A DNA stretch of 64,000 nucleotides from CAWGMT01 sp963823675 (GTDB lineage Bacteria; Planctomycetota; Planctomycetia; Isosphaerales; Isosphaeraceae), in NCBI GenBank assembly GCA_963823675.1, contig CAWGMT010000011.1, forward strand, positions 310,001 to 374,000, in the 5' to 3' direction. The notes under the pieces are model-generated. The model ran no database searches. It worked only from the letters and a program-made list of their open reading frames with translations, and was not told the DNA's origin. A program made the position numbers and the translations under genes. This document shows, in pieces, positions 58,094 through 64,000 of this stretch (position 1 is the stretch's first letter; each line of letters starts with the position of its first letter).

Positions 58094-58699
58094 CTAGGGG
58101 GGAGTCGCTTCACTTTTCGTCAGGCATAAGAGGGTTCGGATGGATTCGCAGTGGCATCGTGTGCACTCGCCTGCCAGAGGCATGGAATGGATTGGAAACC
58201 AAAAACAAAGTTTGACACCGCGAAGCCGCAAGACCTGGATTGCCTCGTCGCCGTGCACCCTCGACCACAGGCTGCCCCATCGCCACAGTTGCGCTCTCTC
58301 GACCAGACCTGCCGACACGGGATTTCGCTCGACGTAGCGCAACAGGGACAACAAGTGGTCGTCACGCTGCACAGGGAAACTCTTGAACCATCCTTGATAG
58401 AGGTGCCCGTACCGCACGGTTCGGTGCGAAACGCGCCAGCGCATCGCGTGCGTGTGAGCACGCTTCCGGAAGAAGCCTGTCAATTGACCATCCTCCTCCG
58501 GCCAGACAACAAAGTGCCAGTGATTGGACAAAACACAATACGACAGGATACGCAGAGGCTGCCGCTGGTGCGACTCGACCATGACCCGCTCGAACGCCTC
58601 AAAGTCAGCCTCCTTTCGGAACATATGCATCCTGCCGACCGATCGGTTAAGGACGTGATAAACCAATCCCCCAGGCGCTACTCTCGCTGTTCTTGGCAT
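58094..58699 (-). pseudogene. second RAYT copy with replaced C-terminus
   Basis: Nearly identical to the copy at 55343 up to GDEAIQVL, keeping HUH and Tyr. The last ~60 residues are replaced by an unrelated frame (LRLRGVKLCFWFP...). The repeat ends at 58229, so the 3' part of the mobile unit was lost. The upstream end of the unit lies inside the sugar-transferase reading frame. Confidence 0.8.
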
Positions 58700-58758
58700 A
58701 GCAGGAAGGGATACCAAAACGCCGGCCCGGCGTCAATACTAGTTGCGTCCCCGTTTCC
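58229..58758. repeat. 530-bp direct repeat, copy B (RAYT unit)
   Basis: Partner of 55571-56100, same orientation. Together they bracket pstA and the toxin-antitoxin pair (about 2.1 kb). Confidence 0.85.
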
Positions 58759-60233
58759 TTCTCGTCATCGTTGGCGAACGGGAGGTTGATATTGTCCTCA
58801 TTCCGCCCTTTTTGGTCCGCGAGGACTTTCAGGACGTAATACATCGGCTTCCTGTGAAGGTAGGTGTAGTCACCGCTTTTCCATTCGAGAAAGAGATACT
58901 CCTGGTCGCCGATTTTCTTGATCTCGTATTTGGCGGCAGTCTTGTCGACGCTATTAATCAACACACCCTTCGTCCAGGTAAAGACCGTGGAAGTCCCGAC
59001 ACCCTCAAGGAGAGCGGAGGTCTTGCCGCCGGGACGGAACTTCAGCTCCTTCACGTACAGGTCACCCCCGCAGTGCCTTCCCTCCGGATCGAACTGGCTA
59101 GGCTCATCGACAAAATCAACGCTCGTCCAGCGCCCGAGCACCGCGTGATCGTTGGCGAACGGGAGGTTGATATTGTCCTCAATCCGCCCTATATACGCTC
59201 CAACGCACGTGGCGGCGAATCCGCCCAAGAGCATCATCACCAAGAATCGACGATTCATGTTCATTCTCCGGAGCTCGATCCTGTGGCAATTGAGGGCCTT
59301 CAGCAGAGCCTTGAGCGTGAAACAGGCGATCAGTAGATTCCGCCACCGCCAGCCGCGCGTCGTCGCCTTGGTGAGCGCTTCGTAGAGGTCGGCCGCATGC
59401 TCGGCGAGATCGGGATCGAAGTACTTCTCTTTGCTCGCCGGGCGGAGCAGGAGACCAAAGCGGTTCCAGAGGATGGACGCTCGTGCCACCTCTTGCCTCG
59501 TGCTGAGTTCTTGACGATCGGTCTCGGAGGTTGCACCCTCGGGGATTTCTCCCACCTTGAGCAGAGTCACGAGGAAGGTCTTGCAGATAATCCGGAGGTC
59601 CTGGCCCAGGGACCAGTTTTTGACGTAATCGCTATCGAGTTGAAGCATCCGCTCGTAGCTCAATTCACCGCGGCCGCTGACCTGCCCAAGGCCCGTGATC
59701 CCCGGCAAGACCTCACGGCGCTGCTTGTAGCCCTCGGGATCCCAGGCTAAGAGCCGATCGCTGTCGCGAAGGGGAAGAGGACGCGGTCCGACCAGGCTCA
59801 TCTCACCCTTCAAGACATTGATCAACTGGGGAAGCTTGTCCAGGTTAGAGCGACGCAGGAACGCTCCCAACCGGGTGATCGGCGGATCGTTGCGAAGCTT
59901 GAACAGGACGCCGCCATCAGACTCGTTGCTGCTCTCCAACTCCACAAGCCGCTGCTCCGCGTCCATAGACGTCGTCCGGAACTTGAGGATCCAAAACTCC
60001 TGGTCCCGATAACCGCGCCGCAACTGCTTGAACAGCACGGGACCCCGGGAATCCAGCCGGATCAACAGCGCGATCACCCCCACCACCGGCGCGAAAAGCA
60101 AGAGGCCCGTCAACGCGCCGGTCATGTCGATCGCACGCTTGACCTGGAATCGAAGAAAGGCCTTCCCCGTGGGCAACTCTGGTTGTGAGTCCCTCTCCAG
60201 TTCCCAACCGTCATCGCTATGCTCGTCGGCCAT
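58647..60233 (-). CDS. sugar transferase fused to BlaR1-tail-like domain
   Basis: Start 60233 (MADEHSDDGWELERD), just after the PadR stop; 528 residues. The PF02397-type sugar transferase (about 30-220) has one re-entrant helix GALTGLLLFAPVVGVIALLI, FRTTSMDAE, SLVGPRPLP and PGITGLGQVSGRG. It loads a sugar phosphate onto a lipid carrier for exopolysaccharide. After a linker the same frame enters MNRRFLVMMLLGGFAATCVG (a secretion-like helix with its own GGAG-ATG at 59258) and a domain with DNINLPFANDHAVLGRWTSV...KYEIKKIGDQEYLFLEWKSGDYT, like the tails of BlaR1-family proteins. A second EDNINLPFAND repeat is cut by the RAYT unit; the last residues are read from transposon DNA. Confidence 0.75.
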   Translation of the reverse strand: MADEHSDDGWELERDSQPELPTGKAFLRFQVKRAIDMTGALTGLLLFAPVVGVIALLIRLDSRGPVLFKQLRRGYRDQEFWILKFRTTSMDAEQRLVELESSNESDGGVLFKLRNDPPITRLGAFLRRSNLDKLPQLINVLKGEMSLVGPRPLPLRDSDRLLAWDPEGYKQRREVLPGITGLGQVSGRGELSYERMLQLDSDYVKNWSLGQDLRIICKTFLVTLLKVGEIPEGATSETDRQELSTRQEVARASILWNRFGLLLRPASKEKYFDPDLAEHAADLYEALTKATTRGWRWRNLLIACFTLKALLKALNCHRIELRRMNMNRRFLVMMLLGGFAATCVGAYIGRIEDNINLPFANDHAVLGRWTSVDFVDEPSQFDPEGRHCGGDLYVKELKFRPGGKTSALLEGVGTSTVFTWTKGVLINSVDKTAAKYEIKKIGDQEYLFLEWKSGDYTYLHRKPMYYVLKVLADQKGRNEDNINLPFANDDEKETGTQLVLTPGRRFGIPSCYAKNSESSAWGIGLSRP

Positions 60234-60234
60234 C

Positions 60235-60552
60235 CTAATGCTCTCCTTGGAAGCGGAGCCCAGACAGGACGACATAGTAATTGACGACTGCGTCCCTCGC
60301 CTCCTGGCCAAGCCCGGTGAGCTTGTATTTCCGCTCCTTGAAGAGCTGCCCGAGAACGTCTCTCCCCTCGTATCGGCCTTCCACAAGGCCAGCCGTCTCC
60401 AGGCGGTCCATCAGCTCGTAAAATGAGGAGTTGGTACTTCCGTACCCCTGCGATTTGAGGGCGGTCCGGAGGTCGCGCCCCCAGAGCTCGCCCTCCTTCA
60501 GGAGGGTGTCCAATACCGCGGTCTGCTGGTGTGTGCATTTCGGGATCGGCAT
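60235..60552 (-). CDS. PadR-family transcriptional regulator
   Basis: 105 residues from MPIPKCTHQQTAVLDTLLKEG. Winged helix: GELWGRDLRTALKSQGYGSTNSSFYELMDRLETAGLVEGRYEGRD, then wing and a short C-terminal helix. The next ATG (sugar transferase) lies one base after its stop, so both form an operon and the regulator probably controls itself and polysaccharide synthesis. Confidence 0.8.
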   Translation of the reverse strand: MPIPKCTHQQTAVLDTLLKEGELWGRDLRTALKSQGYGSTNSSFYELMDRLETAGLVEGRYEGRDVLGQLFKERKYKLTGLGQEARDAVVNYYVVLSGLRFQGEH

Positions 60553-60588
60553 ATTCTTGCCCAATAGACTGGGTGAACCCGGCACCCT

Positions 60589-60637
60589 ACCAGGTCTACC
60601 CTGGTGCTATACTAGGGCAACCCGACACAGGAGTCAA
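60589..60637 (-). promoter_or_regulatory. padR-operon promoter and operator
   Basis: On the minus strand TTGACT (60637-60632), 17 bases, TAGTAT (60614-60609), followed at the start region by the inverted repeat ACCAGG-N5-CCTGGT (60589-60605). The operator position overlapping the transcription start suits PadR autorepression. Additional GGTACC elements lie at about 60677, 60701 and 60734. Confidence 0.55.
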
Positions 60638-60894
60638 TGGCTTGCCGCCAGAATCTGTCAGTAACAATCAGCGAGGGTACCACTCTTTCAGTGAGCCGGG
60701 TACCACGCTGTAATCTGTGGGTTTCAGTTGGCTGGTACCCGTCCGTGTAGCTTGGACGCGCGGGCAAATGGCCGTAAACTTGGATGGCGGGGTGCGACCA
60801 AGACCAATAGAGGGTCGTGATCAAGAAAGGCGCCTCGGAGCGGAGGTAAGAAGCTCCGCGTCCGAGGCTTGGCCGGCGGAAGTTCGCAGCTTCC

Positions 60895-61460
60895 TTGGGC
60901 CCACATCAAGCTTGCCGCAAGACTGGGGCCAGTCAAGGGGCACGTCGGCGTCGGCCGCGGCCTCGGCAGAGACCATGCCTACTCAAGGGATGCGAGAAGG
61001 ACTTTCGTCCCACCCATCCCCAAGCCAGATACTGTAGCCCGGAGTGCCGCGCCGCCGCTCGTCGCTGGCGACGCCGGCGTGCCAGCCGACAGTATCGGCA
61101 AACCAGCAACGGTCGGGAAAAACGCCAAGCTCAGAGCCGGCAGTACCGGTCTCGTCGCGCCAGCGCCTGCGGGCAGCGGCCGCTCAGGCGAGCCTCTCCT
61201 CGACGCCCGATACAACGTGCGAGGCTGTGGTACCGCCGCGCGAGGGCCAGCGCGCAGCAGCAGGTGCCGATTTTTCTAGCTGCGACCGTCCGGGGTGCGA
61301 AGTCCATTTCGCGCTCTCCAGTCGCAGCCCTTGCCAGCGATTTTGCAGCGCTTCTTGCCGCCAGGCTTTGCGCCGAGTGATCGAACGGGAACGGCGGTGG
61401 CGAAAGCGCGCCTCTCAAGTTCGGCGGCACAACGCGGAGCACCGCTCTCGCGGGCCGTGA
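60895..61460 (+). pseudogene. two-zinc-finger protein of the IstA-ParB unit, frameshifted
   Basis: The first frame has a finger CLLKGCEKDFRPTHPQARYC followed by SPECRAAARRWRRRRA. After a shift near 61150, the other frame has CDRPGCEVHF...CQRFCSASCRQALRRVIERERRWR and ends at 61460. Each finger follows CxxxxC-(~16)-YC/FCSxxCR with a basic helix. The 5' end is uncertain. The protein lies upstream of the ParB-like and transposase genes and may bind element ends. Confidence 0.5.
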
Positions 61461-61602
61461 GTTGGTTGAGCCGTATGGTCCGCGACCGCACGGCGGGATA
61501 GTTATTAATCGCCCCCAGAAGGAGGAAGGAGCGGGACGGCTTCCGAGTCCCCTCGGCGCCCCCCGTTTCCTTTCTCCGATTCCCCACATCGGAGACAGGG
61601 CG

Positions 61603-62521
61603 ATGAATCCGTGCACAGTCGGTCAGGTATGTCCCGTGCGGCTGGACGAGTTGGGAGATCAGTTTCGCCGCTACCGGCTGCGGCTGCCGCAGGCGGTTCA
61701 GGCGATGGCGCAATCGCTGCGCCGCTGGGGCCAGTGCGCAGCCGATCGTGGCGACGTTGCGGGAAGAGAGACCGCAGGTGCTCGATGGCTTTACCCGCTG
61801 GGAGGCCGCTGGGCAGGTCCGTGGAATGACAACCCTGTCGGTACGGCTGATTGACGTTGACGACCGCCGGGCCAAGGCGGCCATTTATGGTCTGAACCAA
61901 ACCGGCCGGCGGCCGCACGAGCTGGAAGAAGCGTGGATCGTGCGGGCGTTGGTGCGTGAGGACGGGCTGTCCCAGCCCGAGGTCGCCGAGCTCTTGGGCC
62001 GCCACAAGAGCTGGGTCTGCCGGCGCCTGGCGCTGTTGGAGAAGCTCAGCACCGACGTGCGTCAGGACCTGGAAGTAGGGCTGCTCAGTGCGACCGCGGC
62101 CCGGGAGATCGCCCGGTTGCCCGCGGGCAACCAATCGGAAGTGGTGGATGTAACGCGGCGCGAGGCGCTCAGCGGCGAGGAGCTCAGGGGTGTGGTTCGC
62201 CTCTTGTTGGAGTCGGTGACGGCGGAGCAAAAGATGTTCGTGCTGACCAAGCCGCGGGAGGCACTGGGGCATGTCGGTGACGTGGAGCCGAAAGGCTGGG
62301 ACCCCCGGTTGAGTGCGCGCGGCAATCGCATCAGCAAGCAGTTGGCGGTGCTTTTGGACCGCCTGGCGTGGGTGGAGAACTTTCTGGATTGTCATGGCTG
62401 GACGTCGCTGACAGCGGCTGACCGTCTGGTCCTGGGCCCCATTTTTCAGCGGCTTTCCCGTGACGCGAAGTGCGTGGCGGAGGGAGCCGGCGACTTGGCC
62501 GTGGAGATGCAAAACCGATGA
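61603..62521 (+). pseudogene. ParB-like partition protein coupled to transposase, frameshifted
   Basis: Start 61603 (MNPCTVGQVCPVRLDELGDQ) with GGAGACAGGG upstream. A frameshift near 61735 leads to the ParB core PIVATLREERPQVLDGFTRWEAAGQV. The KorB/ParB HTH is LSQPEVAELLGRHKSWVCRRLALLEKLS, and a C-terminal helical region follows. The stop overlaps the transposase ATG by 4 bases. ParB proteins are CTP-dependent DNA clamps; coupling to a transposase suggests a role in target choice or immunity. Confidence 0.7.
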
Positions 62522-64000
62522 ACGACGCCCTGATTCACGAGATCGTGGTCCGCTTCCGCGGCGGTGCTTCGATGCGGCGGATCGCCCAGAGCCTGCACAT
62601 CAGCCGCCGCACGGTCAAGCGAGCCCTGGACCATATCGAGCTGGTCCGCGGCGCCGGTTGCAAGTCGGGACCAGCCCAGCCCAGAACGCAGCGAGGCAGT
62701 CAGGTCGACGCCCACGTGGGGGCAATCACCGACCTGCTGGCCCGATACCCCGACATCACGACGCAACGAATCCACGAGGAGTTGCGCCGGCTCGGTTACC
62801 AGGGGAGCTACTCGCTTTTGAACCAACGGGTGCGCGAGCTGCGCCCCCGCCCCGTCATCCAGCCCGTGCGGCGGTTCGAGACTGCGCCGGGAGAGCAGGC
62901 GCAGATGGATTACTCCACCTACGACATCGACTTCACAAGCGAAGGGCGCCGCCGGGTTCACGCCTTCAGCTATGTGCTGGGCTACTCGCGCCGGCAGTAC
63001 CTGCACTTCGTCGAGAGCCAGGACTTCGCCACGACCATCCGGCAGCATGTCCGTGCGTTCGAGCACCTGGGCGGAGTCGCGGCGACTTGTCTTTATGACA
63101 ACATGAAAGTCGTGGTGACTGGCTACGACGGCGGCGAGCCGATCTATAACACGCGGTTTCTGGGATTCGCGGCCCATTATGGATTTCGCCCGATCGCCTG
63201 CCGGGTGCGACGGCCCCAAACCAAGGGAAAGGTGGAAAGGCCCTTTGGATATGCGGAATCCAGCTTGTTGGGCGGCCGTGATTTCCATTCCCTGGAGCAC
63301 TTGAACGAAACGACCGCTTGGTGGCTGGCCGAAGTCGCCGATGTGCGCCTCCATCGTGAGACCAAGGCACGCCCGTTGGATCGGCACGCCCAGGAACAGC
63401 CCCACCTGATCCCGCTGCCGGCGCAGCCTTTCGACACCGCCGAGGTCGTCTACCGAACCGTCGACGCCGACGGCTTCGTGGTCCACCGCGCCAACTTCTA
63501 TGGCGCACCGTGGTATCTGATCGGACATCCGGTCGTGGTGCGAACGACCGAAGACGAGCTCATCATCCACGACCAAGCGTTCGTCTTGGCAGTGCGCCAC
63601 CGGTTACTTCCGAGAACGGTGACTGGCCAGCGGAGTGACTGCAAAGACCGTGAGCCGCCCCGTGATCCACAACGCCGCTCTCAACAGTTGGCCGAGCGAT
63701 TCGCGGAGCTCGGCCCAATCGGCAGTCGCTTCCTCGAGGGCCTGCTGAGTTGTAGCCGATACGGCAAGAACCAGGCGGAACGCGTGCTTGTGCTCAGTGC
63801 CGCCTACCCGCGTCATGATGTGCTCTCGGCACTGGAGCGGGCCGTGCGCTATGGGGCCTTCTCCCTGGCGGCCGTCCAACGCATCCTGGCGGCGCGGAGC
63901 CAACCCAAGACACCGCTGGACGCGCTGGCGGAGGAGCATCGGTCCTACCTGGACGGCCTTCTCGATAGCGACCCGGCACCTCCCCGACCCACCTCTGACT
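62518..64000 (+). CDS. IstA-type (IS21-like) transposase, 3' end beyond window
   Basis: At least 494 residues, still open at the window end. N-terminal HTH (GGASMRRIAQSLHISRRTVKRAL), then the DDE core: Asp in EQAQMDYSTYD, Asp in TCLYDNMKVVV, Glu in TKGKVERPFGY. A C-terminal beta region (FYGAPWYLIGHPVVV) and a helical tail (RYGKNQAERVLVLSAAYPRH) follow. ATG overlaps the ParB-like stop (ATGA). It is clearly different from the istA at 51200. An istB-like ATPase gene probably follows outside the window. Confidence 0.85.
   Translation, partial: MNDALIHEIVVRFRGGASMRRIAQSLHISRRTVKRALDHIELVRGAGCKSGPAQPRTQRGSQVDAHVGAITDLLARYPDITTQRIHEELRRLGYQGSYSLLNQRVRELRPRPVIQPVRRFETAPGEQAQMDYSTYDIDFTSEGRRRVHAFSYVLGYSRRQYLHFVESQDFATTIRQHVRAFEHLGGVAATCLYDNMKVVVTGYDGGEPIYNTRFLGFAAHYGFRPIACRVRRPQTKGKVERPFGYAESSLLGGRDFHSLEHLNETTAWWLAEVADVRLHRETKARPLDRHAQEQPHLIPLPAQPFDTAEVVYRTVDADGFVVHRANFYGAPWYLIGHPVVVRTTEDELIIHDQAFVLAVRHRLLPRTVTGQRSDCKDREPPRDPQRRSQQLAERFAELGPIGSRFLEGLLSCSRYGKNQAERVLVLSAAYPRHDVLSALERAVRYGAFSLAAVQRILAARSQPKTPLDALAEEHRSYLDGLLDSDPAPPRPTSD

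Overview
The window looks like chromosome from a planctomycete, most likely of the Isosphaeraceae type. The reasons are high G+C (roughly 60-65% by eye), a DUF1080 sugar-hydrolase-like lipoprotein-style gene, Uma2-family nucleases, paired HEAT-repeat membrane proteins, TPR fragments of the type fused to planctomycete kinases, DUF5681 proteins, REP-associated transposases and many dispersed short palindromic repeats. This assignment is inference from gene content. No rRNA gene or other taxonomic marker is present.

Layout. 1-15.6 kb: remnants and small genes, comprising a broken Ser/Thr kinase end, DUF1080, a broken SRPBCC gene, two adjacent HEAT-repeat paralogues (the second frameshifted), AlkB, a MacB-type permease, a small zinc-ribbon pair and two tandem Uma2 genes (the second frameshifted). 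15.6-26.2 kb: one hybrid PKS-NRPS megagene (KS-AT-DH-ER-KR-ACP-C-A-PCP-TE) interrupted by four frameshifts. 26.4-32 kb: a graveyard with a Fic gene lacking its catalytic core, a frameshifted iron alcohol dehydrogenase behind an ABM monooxygenase, a truncated ABC-2 permease, a TPR fragment and an IS91 remnant. 32-38.4 kb: a TauE-like gene and an EmrA/EmrB-type efflux operon (STAS protein, 55-aa membrane peptide, membrane-fusion protein, 14-TM MFS) preceded by a well-formed sigma-54 promoter and an upstream gene for a GAF-AAA-Fis activator.

40.0-55.0 kb is an integrative element inserted in a tRNA-Cys gene. A 47/48-bp direct repeat of the tRNA 3' half marks both ends, and every element gene is on the minus strand. 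From the left end these are tyrosine integrase, leaderless XRE regulator, zinc-ribbon protein, CHC2/Toprim primase, DUF3987 P-loop protein, AlpA/MerR-like HTH, small proteins, a three-gene cassette ending in a ComEC-like metallo-beta-lactamase, two DUF5681 proteins and a P27-like small terminase gene. Integration, regulation, priming and a small terminase without capsid, portal or large terminase suggest a phage satellite (PICI-like). The integrase reading frame runs through the attachment core. In a circularised element it would join, in frame, a C-terminal tail now stranded at the opposite end, so integration splits the integrase gene. An IS21-family element has landed in the small terminase gene with a perfect 7-bp target duplication.

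55-64 kb: two near-identical REP-associated transposase copies (530-bp direct repeats) bracket an orphan pstA and a DUF433/DUF5615 toxin-antitoxin pair. Then come a PadR regulator and a sugar transferase fused to a BlaR1-tail-like domain that the second transposase copy truncates. Last is a three-gene unit of zinc-finger protein, ParB-like protein and IstA-type transposase that runs off the window end.

Roughly 20 frameshifts lie in genes outside the tRNA-Cys element and none in the element's own genes (only in the IS21 helper gene). They are either decay or G/C-run sequencing errors. The sequence alone cannot decide.
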